Assembly (NCBI RefSeq): GCF_001552175.1 | Contig: NZ_BCQR01000050.1 | Coordinates: 1-38,361 of the forward strand | DNA: 38,361 nucleotides | Reading direction: 5' to 3' | From: Actinomadura kijaniata NBRC 14229 | Lineage (GTDB): Bacteria > Actinomycetota > Actinomycetes > Streptosporangiales > Streptosporangiaceae | In this document: positions 7,786 to 16,797 of the stretch, piece after piece | Position numbering within the stretch: the stretch's first letter is position 1 | Layout of the letters: every line of letters begins with the position of its first letter | Made by a program: the position numbers and the translations under genes | Notes under the pieces: model-generated | What the model was told of the DNA's origin: nothing | What the model saw: only the letters and a program-made list of their open reading frames with translations | Database searches by the model: none

Positions 7786-8576
7786 TGAGCACTCCGCCCG
7801 ACGCCGCGACACTCACACCCGACCAGGCCCGCGCACTGTTCCGTGGAGGGCTGCGCGCCCCCACGGCGGGCTGGTGCGCGGGCTGGACCCAGGCGAACCT
7901 GATCGCGGTGCCCCGCGAGGACGCCTACGACGTGCTGCTGTTCGCCCAGCGCAACCCCAAGGCGTGCCCGGTGCTGGACGTGACCGAGCCGGGTGAGACC
8001 TCGGCGTCGCTGTTCCGCGGGGACCTGCGCACCGACCTTCCCGGCTACGTCGTCTACGAGGACGGCGTACCGGTCGCCGAGGTGACGGACGCGACCGGGC
8101 ACTGGCGCGACGACCTGGTGGCGTTCCTGATCGGGTGCAGCTTCACCTTCGAGAACGCCCTGGCGGAGGCGGGCGTCCCGGTCCGCCACATCGAGCAGGG
8201 CCGCAACGTCCCCATGTACCGCACCTCCCGGCCGTGCCGCGGCGCGGGCGCGCTGGGCGGCCCGCTGGTGGTGTCGATGCGCCCGGTCCCCGCCGAACGC
8301 GTCGCCGACGCCGTCCGCGTCACCGCCCGCTACCCCGCGGTCCACGGGGCGCCGGTCCACGTCGGCGACCCCGCCGCGCTGGGCATCGCGGACCTGGACG
8401 CGCCCGACTTCGGCGACGCGGTGGACGTGCGCCCCGGCGAGGTCCCGGTGTTCTGGGCCTGCGGTGTGACCCCGCAGGCGGCGGTGATGGCCTCGCGCCC
8501 GAAGTTCGCCATCGGCCACGCCCCGGGCCACATGGCCATCACCGACGCCCGCGACGCCGACTACCTCATCCCCTGA
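7785..8576 (+). CDS. DUF1445 family protein (putative hydro-lyase)
   Basis: 263 aa, full length for the DUF1445/UPF0317 family. Characteristic segments are [39 protein letters not shown] and [12 protein letters not shown]. Family members are annotated as putative hydro-lyases and are found next to KipI/KipA/YcsF genes; none of the residues lets me name a substrate. The ATG at 7785 overlaps the upstream stop (TGATG) and follows GAAGGGGAA. A GTG three bases earlier is also open. Third and last gene of the operon; its 3' end overlaps the convergent GH78-like gene by 11 bp. Confidence 0.85.
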   Translation: MSTPPDAATLTPDQARALFRGGLRAPTAGWCAGWTQANLIAVPREDAYDVLLFAQRNPKACPVLDVTEPGETSASLFRGDLRTDLPGYVVYEDGVPVAEVTDATGHWRDDLVAFLIGCSFTFENALAEAGVPVRHIEQGRNVPMYRTSRPCRGAGALGGPLVVSMRPVPAERVADAVRVTARYPAVHGAPVHVGDPAALGIADLDAPDFGDAVDVRPGEVPVFWACGVTPQAAVMASRPKFAIGHAPGHMAITDARDADYLIP

Positions 8577-11500
8577 CCGGCGCCTCGACCCGGTGGCGGC
8601 CCGACCCCAGCTCACGGCGGCCACCGGGCACGGCGACCTCGGCGACGGCGTTGACCGGCACGCGGACGTCGAGGACCAGCGTGCCGCCGCGCCGCCGCCA
8701 GGCCACCTCGATCCGCCCGCGCACGGTGTCCAGCGCGACCCGCGCCGAGGCCAGCGGCCCGAACGCCCGGGGCGCGACCGCGAACCGCGCCCATCCCGGC
8801 CGCAGCATCTCGACGCCGACGACGCGTTCCACCAGCCAGGTCACCGGCGAGCTGAGGATCGGGTCGTTGCGGCCCCGCGCGGTGCTCTCCCAGTTCTCCC
8901 AGAACGTCGTCGCGCCGAGCCCCCGCAGGTACCCGTAGGACGGATAGGTCTCCTGCGCGAGGACGGCGTGCGCCAGGTCGGCGCGGCCGTGGTCGGACAG
9001 CGCGTAGGGCAGCGTCGCGGTGCCCGCGCACCCGGTGTTCAGGTGCCGTCCCCTCGCCTCGACGTCGGCGGCCAGGCCCGCCGCGACCCTCCGCGCGTGC
9101 TCGGCCGGGACCAGCCCGAACGCCAGCGGCACGGCGTTGCTGGTCTGCCGGTAACCGACCGCCCGGTCGGTGCGGTAGTGCCCGGCCCCGGTGTCGAGGA
9201 ACGCCGCGTTGAACCGCCGGACCAGCTCCTCGGTCCGCGACCGCCAGCGCCGGGCGTGGTCGGCGCGGCCCAGCAGGTCGGCCAGCGCCGTGGCGTCCCG
9301 CAGGCTCTGGACGAGGTGCGCCGTGCCGACGAGCCGACCGCCCTCGGGCGCCTGCGGGTTGCCGGTGCCGTGCGGCGGGTACCAGTCGCCGAACCGGTCG
9401 TCCATGAGCCCGTCGCCCGCCTGCGCCAGCAGCCATTCGGCGTAGCGGGCGACGGCGTCGAAGTGCCGTTCGGGAACGGTCGGGTCGCCGTAGGTCATCC
9501 AGTAGCGCCGCACCAGGTACGGGTACACGCCCGTCCAGGTCGGGGACGGCTCGCCCGCCAGGTCGTCGCCCAGCGGCGCGACGAGCGGCAGCCGCCCGTC
9601 CGGGGCCTGCCGCAGCCGCAGGTCCTCCAGCCACTTGGCGAACAGGCTCGCCGCGCCGAACCGGTACAGCATGGGCTGGGCGGCGAAGTGCGCGTTGCCG
9701 GTCCATCCGCTCTTGCCCCCGGCCGGGCCGATCGCCGGATGCCCGAACAGGACGCCGCGGGCGCTCTGCGCGAACGCCCCGACGATCCACTGCGTCACCG
9801 GGTGCCCGACGCGCAGGTCCATCGTGTCGGCCAGGTCGCCGCGCACGGGCACGGCCACCAGGTCCAGGTCCCGGTCGGTGCCGCTGACCTCGACGTACCG
9901 GAAGCCCTTGTAGGTGAACGACGGCTCCCACGTCTCCACGCCGCGCCCCGCCGCCGTGAACTCGTCCACCTGGTAGCGGCCGGTCACGGCGGGGTTGTGG
10001 TGCCAGCCGGGCGCGCCGACGAACACCCGGCCGCGGTCGTCGAGTTTCTCCCCGTACCGCATCCGAACCGTCGTGCCCTCGGGGAGCCGGGCGCGCAGCC
10101 GCGCCCATCCGGCGAGGGTGGGCCCGAAGTCGTACACGCGGACGCCGTCGCGCCGGGTCACCGCCACCGGCCTGATCGCCTCGTGCGTGCGGACGGGCTC
10201 GGCCGCGTACGCCTCCACCCGCCCGGCGGGCCGCTCCACGACCACGGCGGGCCGCCACCCGGCCGCGCGGAACCCGGGCTCGCTCCACCCTTCCAGCCGG
10301 GCCGCCCGCCGCGCGTCGTAGGACTCGCCGCCCATCGCGCTCTCGGCCGTGGTCGGGCCCTCGGTCACCCGCCAGTCCGGCCCGGTGCGCACGGTGACCG
10401 CGCGCCCGTCGGCCAGCGTCACCACCAGCTCCGCGCGGACCCGCGGCTCGGCCACCCACGGCGCGAGATGGCTCCCGTCGGTCTCCGGGGCCCGGGTGGC
10501 GAAGAAGCCCCGGCCGAGCGCGATCCCGACGGCGTTGCGGCCCCGCCGCACCAGCCCGGTGACGTCGTGGGAGGTGAACAGGGCGCGGCGGTCGTAGTCG
10601 GTGACGACCGGCGACAGCACGGCGTCGCCGACGCGCCGCCCGTTGATCCGGCTCACCGCGTGCCCGAGCCCCGACACGTACAGCCGCGCCGCCGCGACCT
10701 CGCCCGGCACGTCGAACTCGGCGCGCACCAGCGGGGCGGCGGGCGGGTCCGGCGGGATCCCGAACAGCCAGCGGTCGTCGGCCTCCCGGACCCCGTCGCG
10801 GTGGGCGTCGCCGTGCGGGTAGGCGTCCGCACCGGCCCCCATCCAGCTCAGCTCGCCCCGCACCCGCGACAGCTCCAGGTAGAAGGCGCCGCCCTCCACC
10901 GGACTCGGCAGGTCGAGCCTGCCCTGCACCTGCCCGTCGAGCCCGGACAGCTCCCGCCGCCCGAGCACCGCCCCGCCGGGCCCGTCCCGGTGCAGCGTCA
11001 TGACGCACCCGGCGCCGGTCCCGGCCGTCAGCAGCACCGCGACGGCCGTCAGCCGGCTCCGCGACCGGAACGTCTGCCCCAGCGTGTGACCGTCCTCCAG
11101 TCGTGCCGGGAACAGCCGGCGCGGCCCGAGGGTGTGCGGCGACGGCGGCAGCACGACCCCGGTGCCGATCCACCGGGCGGTCCACTCCTCCTCGCGCATC
11201 AGCGCGGTCTCGAACCACGACGCCGCGCTCCACGGCCCGGCCCGGCCGCCCTCGTCCCAGACGCGGACGCGCCAGTGGTACCGCGTCCGCGACCGCAGCG
11301 CCGGGCCGCCGTACACGCGCGCGGTCTGCTCCCCGGACGCCACGCGCCCCGAGTCCCACACGTCCGCCCGCCCGGCGGCCGATCCGACCGCGATCTGGTA
11401 GGCGCTCTGCGAACGCCCGGTGCCCCCGGCCTCCAGCCGCCACCCGAACCGGGGCCGCGCGGCGTCGATCCCGAGCGGCGCGACCAGATGCTCGACGGTG

Positions 11501-11625
11501 AGGTGGACGGCCCGGACCGGCCCGTCCCCGGGCTCGGCGGCCCGCGCGTCGCGGGCCGGGACCGCGCTCAGCGCGGCGGCCCCGGCCGTTCCTCCGATGA
11601 ATCCCCTACGGCTCATGTCGCTCAT
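8566..11625 (-). CDS. Secreted GH78 alpha-L-rhamnosidase-like protein with degenerate catalytic motif
   Basis: Large protein (1019 aa from ATG 11625) with a Tat-type signal ([21 protein letters not shown], cleavage after an ARA site). It has the GH78 layout: N-terminal Fn3/beta domains ([23 protein letters not shown]), jelly-roll domains around 150-560, an (alpha/alpha)6 barrel and a C-terminal beta domain. GH78 enzymes normally carry a D-C-P-x-R-x-E-R-x-G-W-x-G-D motif with the general acid. Here residues 628-644 read [17 protein letters not shown], losing both Asp and the Glu. The later [11 protein letters not shown] segment keeps its Glu. Hydrolysis of rhamnosides is therefore uncertain; an altered specificity or a binding role is possible. 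A GTG at 11649 is an alternative start. Confidence 0.85.
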   Translation of the reverse strand: MSDMSRRGFIGGTAGAAALSAVPARDARAAEPGDGPVRAVHLTVEHLVAPLGIDAARPRFGWRLEAGGTGRSQSAYQIAVGSAAGRADVWDSGRVASGEQTARVYGGPALRSRTRYHWRVRVWDEGGRAGPWSAASWFETALMREEEWTARWIGTGVVLPPSPHTLGPRRLFPARLEDGHTLGQTFRSRSRLTAVAVLLTAGTGAGCVMTLHRDGPGGAVLGRRELSGLDGQVQGRLDLPSPVEGGAFYLELSRVRGELSWMGAGADAYPHGDAHRDGVREADDRWLFGIPPDPPAAPLVRAEFDVPGEVAAARLYVSGLGHAVSRINGRRVGDAVLSPVVTDYDRRALFTSHDVTGLVRRGRNAVGIALGRGFFATRAPETDGSHLAPWVAEPRVRAELVVTLADGRAVTVRTGPDWRVTEGPTTAESAMGGESYDARRAARLEGWSEPGFRAAGWRPAVVVERPAGRVEAYAAEPVRTHEAIRPVAVTRRDGVRVYDFGPTLAGWARLRARLPEGTTVRMRYGEKLDDRGRVFVGAPGWHHNPAVTGRYQVDEFTAAGRGVETWEPSFTYKGFRYVEVSGTDRDLDLVAVPVRGDLADTMDLRVGHPVTQWIVGAFAQSARGVLFGHPAIGPAGGKSGWTGNAHFAAQPMLYRFGAASLFAKWLEDLRLRQAPDGRLPLVAPLGDDLAGEPSPTWTGVYPYLVRRYWMTYGDPTVPERHFDAVARYAEWLLAQAGDGLMDDRFGDWYPPHGTGNPQAPEGGRLVGTAHLVQSLRDATALADLLGRADHARRWRSRTEELVRRFNAAFLDTGAGHYRTDRAVGYRQTSNAVPLAFGLVPAEHARRVAAGLAADVEARGRHLNTGCAGTATLPYALSDHGRADLAHAVLAQETYPSYGYLRGLGATTFWENWESTARGRNDPILSSPVTWLVERVVGVEMLRPGWARFAVAPRAFGPLASARVALDTVRGRIEVAWRRRGGTLVLDVRVPVNAVAEVAVPGGRRELGSGRHRVEAPVRG

Positions 11626-11683
11626 CGCCCGATGCTCGGTGAGCGACACGGGTCCCGGCGTCCGCCGCCGGGCGGCTCCGCCC

Positions 11684-12187
11684 CTACTCCGCCGGGCGTA
11701 CCGGGTCGGGCACCGCGCGCCGGTGCAGCTCGCGCATCGTCTCGGCCAGCGCGGGCACCGGCCCGTCCACGGAGACGCCGGGCGCGACCTCGTTGACCGG
11801 CAGCGCCCGCACCGGCGAGGGCCGCGCGCCCCATCCGGCCCGCCACTCGACGAGCTGCGCCGACGACACGGCGTAGACGATCCGCCCCAGCCCGACCCAG
11901 GCGTGCGCGGCCGAGCACATCGGGCAGTGCTCGCCGGAGGTGAACACGGTGGCGGCGGCGCGCTCCTCCGGCGTCATGTTCCCGGCGGCCCACCGCGCCA
12001 GCTCGAACTCCGGATGCCGGGTCTGGTCACCGTCCTTGACGCGGTTGCGGTCCTCGCCGAGCACCCGGCCGTCCCCGCCGACCAGCACGGACCCGAACGG
12101 CTCGTCCCCGTCCTCCAGCGCCTCGGTGGCCAGCTCCACGCACCGCCGGAGGTGGGCCATCTCCTCGGTGGTCGGTTCGTATGTCAT
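11684..12187 (-). CDS. Nucleoside/guanine deaminase-type zinc hydrolase (CMP/dCMP deaminase fold)
   Basis: Cytoplasmic cytidine-deaminase-fold protein, 167 aa. GDEPFGSVLV (28-36) is the substrate-loop signature of guanine and tRNA-adenosine deaminase relatives. The zinc motif reads H58-P59-E60 (HPE where most have HAE) and CPMC (C88, C91). The long C-terminal part after residue 100 resembles guanine-deaminase-like proteins more than TadA, so a free base or nucleoside is the likely substrate. ATG at 12187 chosen on alignment of MTYEPTTEEMAHLRRCVEL; an ATG at 12205 adds six residues and neither has a strong ribosome-binding site. Confidence 0.82.
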   Translation of the reverse strand: MTYEPTTEEMAHLRRCVELATEALEDGDEPFGSVLVGGDGRVLGEDRNRVKDGDQTRHPEFELARWAAGNMTPEERAAATVFTSGEHCPMCSAAHAWVGLGRIVYAVSSAQLVEWRAGWGARPSPVRALPVNEVAPGVSVDGPVPALAETMRELHRRAVPDPVRPAE

Positions 12188-12232
12188 GCCCGGATCGTAG
12201 ATCATCGGGCGGGGCGGGCGGGTTTCCGCCGG

Positions 12233-12973
12233 TCACCGGAGGGCGACCAGCACGGCGCTCGGCCCGTGCTGCCAGACCGGCCCGGCCTCGGCGAACCCGG
12301 CCCGGCGCAGCAGGGCGGCATGGCGTTCCAGGCTGAGGCCGTTGTCGCCGCCGGGTCCCAGGTCGCGGCGGTCCCGCTCGGCCAGCAGGCCGGCGAACGC
12401 GGGCTCGCCCCGCACGGCCCGCCACCACGCGGCCCAGTCCTCCCCGGCCGGGGACTCCCGGGGGCCCAGCGACGCGGCGAGCGCGGCCACGCCGGGCTGC
12501 TCGGCGACGAAGTGGTCGGCGTTGACGAGCAGGCCGCCCGGCCGCAGCAGCGACCGGACCTCCCGGTAGACCCGCAGCAGGCCGGGTTCGGGCAGGTAGT
12601 GCAGGGCGGTGCTGGAGACGACGGCGTCCAGCGGGCGGTCCGCGCCCAGCGCCCCGGTCCAGCCGGGCGAGCCGATCACCGCGTCCGCGAACCGCACCGC
12701 CGCGCCGTGCCGGCGGCGGCCGAGCTCCAGCAGGAACGGGTCGGCGTCCACGGCGACGACCTCCAGGCCGGGCGTCCGGGCCGCCAGCCGCGCGGCCAGC
12801 GAGCCCGGCCCGCAGCCCAGGTCGGCGGCGAGCGGCCGGTCCCGGCCCGCGACGGCGCGGGCCACCAGGTCGGCGACCACGGTGAGGCGTTCCTCGCGGT
12901 CGAGGGCGTAGTGCCGCTGCTGGAGCTCCCAGCGCTCGACCCAGTGGATGGCGGGATCCATGCCGACGATCAT
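12233..12973 (-). CDS. Class I SAM-dependent methyltransferase
   Basis: 246 aa. Motif I is AADLGCGPGSLAARLA (~49-64), followed by VVAVDADPFLLELG (motif II acidic residue) and DAVVSSTALHYLPEP (motif IV region), then LLRPGGLLVNADHF. The shape is that of small-molecule or quinone-type methyltransferases (Methyltransf_11/25); the acceptor is unknown. Same strand as the deaminase, with a 45-bp gap. ATG at 12973 or in-frame ATG at 12961; no clear Shine-Dalgarno for either. An imperfect inverted repeat (GGAACG ... CGTTTCC) lies at 12976-12993, just upstream. Confidence 0.85.
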   Translation of the reverse strand: MIVGMDPAIHWVERWELQQRHYALDREERLTVVADLVARAVAGRDRPLAADLGCGPGSLAARLAARTPGLEVVAVDADPFLLELGRRRHGAAVRFADAVIGSPGWTGALGADRPLDAVVSSTALHYLPEPGLLRVYREVRSLLRPGGLLVNADHFVAEQPGVAALAASLGPRESPAGEDWAAWWRAVRGEPAFAGLLAERDRRDLGPGGDNGLSLERHAALLRRAGFAEAGPVWQHGPSAVLVALR

Positions 12974-13002
12974 AGGGAACGATAACCGTTTCCAAAAGGG
13001 GG

Positions 13003-13030
13003 CGGGCAGGCCCGGAACCGGGCCTGCCCG
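13003..13030 (-). terminator. Strong hairpin downstream of the S1 protease, terminator-like
   Basis: Perfect 13-bp inverted repeat: CGGGCAGGCCCGG (13003-13015), AA, CCGGGCCTGCCCG (13018-13030). On the minus strand it is followed by CCCCCTTTT, a weak U-tract, so it fits a rho-independent terminator for the protease gene, whose stop is 70 bp upstream. It also lies just in front of the methyltransferase start region. Confidence 0.6.
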
Positions 13031-13036
13031 AGGCTT

Positions 13037-13082
13037 CTCCGGCGGGGCGGGGCGGGGAGGGAGGGGGAAGGCCCCGCCGGAG
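13037..13082 (-). terminator. Second hairpin with G-quadruplex-like loop
   Basis: 12-bp arms CTCCGGCGGGGC (13037-13048) and GCCCCGCCGGAG (13071-13082) enclose a 22-nt G-rich loop. On the + strand, G-runs lie at 13044-47, 13049-52, 13054-57, 13059-61 and 13063-67 with one-base spacers, a good quadruplex motif. It begins 19 bp after the protease stop, so it may end transcription or protect the 3' end (inference). Confidence 0.5.
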
Positions 13083-13100
13083 ACCGTCGATCCGGGTCGG

Positions 13101-14132
13101 TCAGTACACGCTCACGCCGTAGACGTTCAGGGCTTCCACCACGGGCTGGAAGAACGTCGTGCCGCCGGTCGTGCAGTTGCCGCTGCCGCCGGAGGTGAGG
13201 CCGAGGGCGGCGGTGCCCGCGAACAGAGAGCCGCCGCTGTCGCCGGGCTGGGCGCACACGGTGGTGCGGATCAGGCCCGACACCGTGCCCTGCGGGTAGT
13301 TCACGGTCTGGTTGAGGGCGGTCACCTGGCCGCTGCGCACCTGGGTGGTGCTGCCGCTGCGGCGGACGCTCTCGCCGACCACCGCGTTGCGGGCGCTGGC
13401 GATGTCCTGGGAGCCGGGGTAGAGGTAGACGCTGCCGGGCTTGGCGACGCTTGTGTTGGTGTAGCGGACGATGCCGTAGTCGTTGCCCGGGAAGCTGCTG
13501 CCGGACCGGGTGCCGAGCGTCTGGCTGCCGTCGGTCCAGGTGGACCCGGCGTTGGTGCAGTGCCCGGCGGTCAGGAAGTACTGCGTGCCGGCGCTGTTGC
13601 GGACGTTGAAGCCGAGCGAGCAGCGGGAGCCACCGGTGTAGATGGCCTGCCCGCCCGCGATGAACGTCGTGAACCTCCCGGCCACGTGCTCCAGCCGCAC
13701 GGCCGAGCCGTGCTTGGCGGCGGCCTTGCGGACCTTCGCCAGCTTCGCGCCGGTCACCGAGTCGTCGTAGGAGACCACGACCTGGTTGGAGACCGGGTCG
13801 GTGCCCCACGCGGTGCCGGGGATGCGGGCCTCGCGGTCGAGGGCGCCGGTGACCTTCGCGAGCGCGGCCGCGTCGCGCGCGACCGTGCGGGGCACGGCGC
13901 CCGCCGCGCGGACCGTGGAGGCCGCGCCGGCGTCGGTGACGTTGACGACGAGCCTGCCGTTGTCGACGTAGGAGCCCGCGCTGCGGGAGCCGAGGGTGTC
14001 GGCGAGGGTCTGCGCGACCTTGCCGGGGTCGGGCGCGGGCGCGGGAGCGGCCGTCGCGTGGGCGGGGGCGGTGGCCAGGCCGGCGGCCAGGGCGGCCGTC
14101 GCGAGAACGGGGACGGAACGGGTGAGGCGCAT
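13101..14132 (-). CDS. Secreted S1 family serine protease (streptogrisin / alpha-lytic type) with propeptide
   Basis: 343-aa preproenzyme. Residues 1-28 are a signal peptide ([20 protein letters not shown]). Residues ~30-157 form the alpha-lytic-type pro-region. The mature enzyme probably begins at Ile158 ([11 protein letters not shown]). The catalytic triad is visible: His191 in TAGHC, Asp218 in GNDYGIV and Ser299 in GDSGGSLF. Four cysteines (171, 192, 293, 320) match the two disulfides of this family. ATG at 14132 is chosen because AAAGGAGG lies 8 nt upstream; a longer reading to 14189 would run through it. Monocistronic, with hairpins behind it. Role: extracellular protein breakdown. Confidence 0.93.
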   Translation of the reverse strand: MRLTRSVPVLATAALAAGLATAPAHATAAPAPAPDPGKVAQTLADTLGSRSAGSYVDNGRLVVNVTDAGAASTVRAAGAVPRTVARDAAALAKVTGALDREARIPGTAWGTDPVSNQVVVSYDDSVTGAKLAKVRKAAAKHGSAVRLEHVAGRFTTFIAGGQAIYTGGSRCSLGFNVRNSAGTQYFLTAGHCTNAGSTWTDGSQTLGTRSGSSFPGNDYGIVRYTNTSVAKPGSVYLYPGSQDIASARNAVVGESVRRSGSTTQVRSGQVTALNQTVNYPQGTVSGLIRTTVCAQPGDSGGSLFAGTAALGLTSGGSGNCTTGGTTFFQPVVEALNVYGVSVY

Positions 14133-14184
14133 CCTCACTGCCTCCTTTGGCGGGATCGCGGCGCGTCCCGATGACGCGTCACGA

Positions 14185-14194
14185 TTCACGTGAA
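14185..14194. promoter_or_regulatory. Palindrome TTCACGTGAA upstream of the S1 protease
   Basis: Perfect 10-bp palindrome about 55 bp upstream of the protease start, in a short AT-richer stretch. It could be a regulator site for the protease. No binder can be named. Confidence 0.3.
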
Positions 14195-14341
14195 GAGTGA
14201 AGAAGTCTCATATGGCGTGACAATTGGGGGAACTTGCCTAATCGTCCGACTGGATATGGCGAGCCTGTGAGGACCCCCTGTCAGGGTGATCCGACGCCGC
14301 CCCGGCGCTGACCGGATCCGGCCACCGAAATCGGGAACCGA

Positions 14342-15346
14342 TCAGCCGGACGCCCGGACCACCAGGCGTGGCTTGAGGATCACCACCGGCTCCGGCAGCG
14401 GATCGCCGTTGATCCGCGCCATCAGCAGCCGGGCCATCTCCCGTCCCATCTCCTCGGCCGACTGGTGCACGGTCGTCAGCGGCGGATCCGCCAGCGGCGC
14501 GGCCGCCGAGTCGTCGAACCCCACCACCGCCACGTCCTCGGGAACGCGGCGGCCGTGCCGCCGCAGCGCCCGCAGCGCGCCCAGCGCCATCGGGTCGTCG
14601 GCCGCGAACACCGCGTCCAGCCCCGGATCGCGCTCCAGCAGCTCCTCCACGGCGGTGATGCCGCTGGCCTCCCCGAAGTCGCCGTAGACGACCAGCTCGG
14701 GCAGCCCCGCCTCGGCCAGGGCCACCCGGTAGCCGGTCAGCCGGTCGATGCCCACGCCCATGTCCTGCGGACCGGCGATCGTGGCGATCCGGCGGCGGCC
14801 CCGCGCCACCAGGTGCTCCACGGCCTGCCGCGCGCCCTCGCGGTTGTCCACGTCGACGTAGCTGACCGGGGCCAGGCCCGGCGGGCAGCCGCCGAGCACC
14901 GTCGGCACGCCGCCCGCCTCCAGCCGCGCCGGCAGGGGGTCCTCGGCGTGCAGCGAGGTCAGCAGGACGCCGTCCACGTGCTGCGGCGTCAGGTAGTGCT
15001 CCAGCCGCGCGTACTCCTCCGGCGACCGCGCCAGCGCCAGCAGCAGTTGCAGGCCGGTGTCGCCGAGCGCCGCGCTGATCCCCCGGATGATCCCGGCGAA
15101 GTACGGCTCCCCGAACAGTCGCTGGTCGGACTCGGCGACCACCAGCGCCACGGTGTCGGTGCGGTTGGTGACCAGCGTCCGGGCCGCCCGGTTGGGCACG
15201 TACCCCAGCTCGTCGATCGCCTTGCGCACCGCCTCGCGCGCCTGCGCGCTGACCTTGGGGGAGCCGTTGATGACACGCGACACCGTCCCGCGGCCCACCC
15301 CGGCGCGGGCCGCGACCTCCTCCAGGGTGGGCCGTCTGCCCGTCAT
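14342..15346 (-). CDS. cebR: LacI family repressor of the cellobiose operon (CebR/CelR-like)
   Basis: 334 aa. N-terminal LacI HTH (TLEEVAARAGVGRGTVSRVING) with the hinge region AARTLVTNRTDTVALVVAE, then a periplasmic-binding-type sensor domain. In Streptomyces CebR and Thermobifida CelR, this protein binds TGGGAGCGCTCCCA and is released by cello-oligosaccharides. That exact 14-mer lies upstream of cebE at 20169-20182, which with the adjacent beta-glucosidase gene supports the name. ATG at 15346 follows GAGGGGGAG. It is the last gene of the operon, 22 bp after bglC, so it would be auto-regulated through the cebE promoter. Confidence 0.9.
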   Translation of the reverse strand: MTGRRPTLEEVAARAGVGRGTVSRVINGSPKVSAQAREAVRKAIDELGYVPNRAARTLVTNRTDTVALVVAESDQRLFGEPYFAGIIRGISAALGDTGLQLLLALARSPEEYARLEHYLTPQHVDGVLLTSLHAEDPLPARLEAGGVPTVLGGCPPGLAPVSYVDVDNREGARQAVEHLVARGRRRIATIAGPQDMGVGIDRLTGYRVALAEAGLPELVVYGDFGEASGITAVEELLERDPGLDAVFAADDPMALGALRALRRHGRRVPEDVAVVGFDDSAAAPLADPPLTTVHQSAEEMGREMARLLMARINGDPLPEPVVILKPRLVVRASG

Positions 15347-15368
15347 CGCTCCCCCTCGCCAGGGGCGG

Positions 15369-16745
15369 TCAGAGACCGCCCCGCCCGATCACGCCGGCGT
15401 ACCAGCGCGCGCTGTCCTTGGGCGTGCGGCGCTGCGTGGCGTAGTCCACGTGGACCAGCCCGAAGCGCTTGGAATACCCCCACGCCCACTCGAAATTATC
15501 CAGCAGCGACCACACGAAGTAGCCCCGCAGCGGAACACCCCGCCCGACCGCCTCCCGGCAGGCCCGCAGATGCTGCTCCAGATAGGACACGCGCCCGGCG
15601 TCGTGGACCGTTCCGCCGCCGTCGGGGGCCTCGTCGTAGCCCGCGCCGTTCTCGGTGACGTACAGCGGGACGGCCGGGTACTCCCGGTGGACCCGCGTCA
15701 GCACCTCCACCAGCCCGTCGGCGTCGACCTCCCAGCCCATGCCGGTGACCGGCCGCCCGCCCGACACGAACCGCACGTGCTCGCTGCCCACCCAGGGGGA
15801 GTGCGCCGAGAACGGCGACGACACCGCCTGCGTCGCCTCGCCCGGACGGCCCGACACGGTGTGCCGCGTGTAGTAGTTGATCCCGAGCTGGTCCAGCGGC
15901 TGCGCGAGCGTCGCCAGGTCCGCGTCCGGCGGCGCGAACGCGTACGGCTCCAGGTCCGCCAGCACGTCCTCGGGGTAGCGGCCCAGCAGCAGCGGGTCCA
16001 GGAAGAACCGGTTCTGCATCCCGTCGATCCGGCGCGCGGCGTCCACGTCGGCCGGGTCGTCGCCGGCCGGGGAGACGGCGTACAGGTTCACGGCCGCGCC
16101 GAACCGGTTGTCCGGCCGCTGCGCCCGCATCGCCTCCACCGCCAGCCCGTGCCCCAGCATCAGGTGGTGCGCCGCGTGCAGCGACGCGCCCGCCTCCCGC
16201 CGTCCCGGCGCGTGCTCGCCGGAGGCGTAGCCGAGGAACGCCGCGCACCACGGCTCGTTGACGGTCGTCCAGTGCCGCACCCGGTCGCCGAGCGCCCGGT
16301 GCACGGCGGCGGCGTAGTCGGCGAACCGGTACGCGGTGTCGCGCTCGGGCCAGCCGCCCGCCTTCTCCAGCGTCGAGGGCAGGTCCCAGTGGTACAGCGT
16401 CGGCCACGGCTCGATGCCCGCCTCCAGCAGCGCGTCCACCAGCCGCCGGTAGAAGTCCAGGCCGCGTTCGTTGACCGCGCCCGCGCCCTCGGGCAGCACC
16501 CGCGGCCACGACACCGAGAACCGGTACGCCTTCAGCCCCAGCCCGGCCATCAACTCCACGTCGTCGCGGAACCGGTGGTAGTGGTCGACCGCCACGTCGC
16601 CGGTGTCGCCGCCCAGGACGTTGCCGGGGGTGCGGCAGAAGTCGTCCCACACCGAGGAGCCGCGCCCGTCCTCGGCCGCCGCCCCCTCGACCTGGTAGGC
16701 GGCGGTCGCCGCACCCCACGCGAAGTCGTCGGGAAACCCGCTCAT
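15369..16745 (-). CDS. bglC: GH1 beta-glucosidase (cellobiose operon)
   Basis: Cytoplasmic family 1 glycoside hydrolase, 458 aa, no signal peptide. Starts FPDDFAWGAATAAYQVEGA, the GH1 N-terminal signature. Acid/base Glu164 in TVNEPW and nucleophile Glu365 in YVTENGAGYD are both present. It would hydrolyse imported cellobiose or cello-oligosaccharides to glucose. It follows cebG by 52 bp and precedes cebR in the same direction, the cebEFG-bglC arrangement known from Streptomyces. The ATG at 16745 has a purine-rich GGGGGA upstream. Confidence 0.93.
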   Translation of the reverse strand: MSGFPDDFAWGAATAAYQVEGAAAEDGRGSSVWDDFCRTPGNVLGGDTGDVAVDHYHRFRDDVELMAGLGLKAYRFSVSWPRVLPEGAGAVNERGLDFYRRLVDALLEAGIEPWPTLYHWDLPSTLEKAGGWPERDTAYRFADYAAAVHRALGDRVRHWTTVNEPWCAAFLGYASGEHAPGRREAGASLHAAHHLMLGHGLAVEAMRAQRPDNRFGAAVNLYAVSPAGDDPADVDAARRIDGMQNRFFLDPLLLGRYPEDVLADLEPYAFAPPDADLATLAQPLDQLGINYYTRHTVSGRPGEATQAVSSPFSAHSPWVGSEHVRFVSGGRPVTGMGWEVDADGLVEVLTRVHREYPAVPLYVTENGAGYDEAPDGGGTVHDAGRVSYLEQHLRACREAVGRGVPLRGYFVWSLLDNFEWAWGYSKRFGLVHVDYATQRRTPKDSARWYAGVIGRGGL

Positions 16746-16797
16746 GCCGCGTCCCCCGCTCGCTTCCAGGGCGCTCCAAGGCGCCGTCGCAGCTCGC

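Noticed and set aside
8593..11796. Very long open frame on the + strand (over 1000 codons)
   Set aside because: It is antisense to the GH78-like gene. Its translation is Arg/Pro/Gly/Ala/His-rich without family motifs, as expected from high-GC shadow frames.
12976..12993. GGAACGATAACCGTTTCC as a LacI-type operator before the methyltransferase
   Set aside because: Symmetry needs a one-base bulge and no regulator is adjacent. Mentioned only as a weak inverted repeat.
16765..16779. GGGCGCTCCAA-like half of a CebR operator between cebG and bglC
   Set aside because: Only about 9 of 14 bases fit and symmetry is lost. Probably chance in GC-rich DNA.
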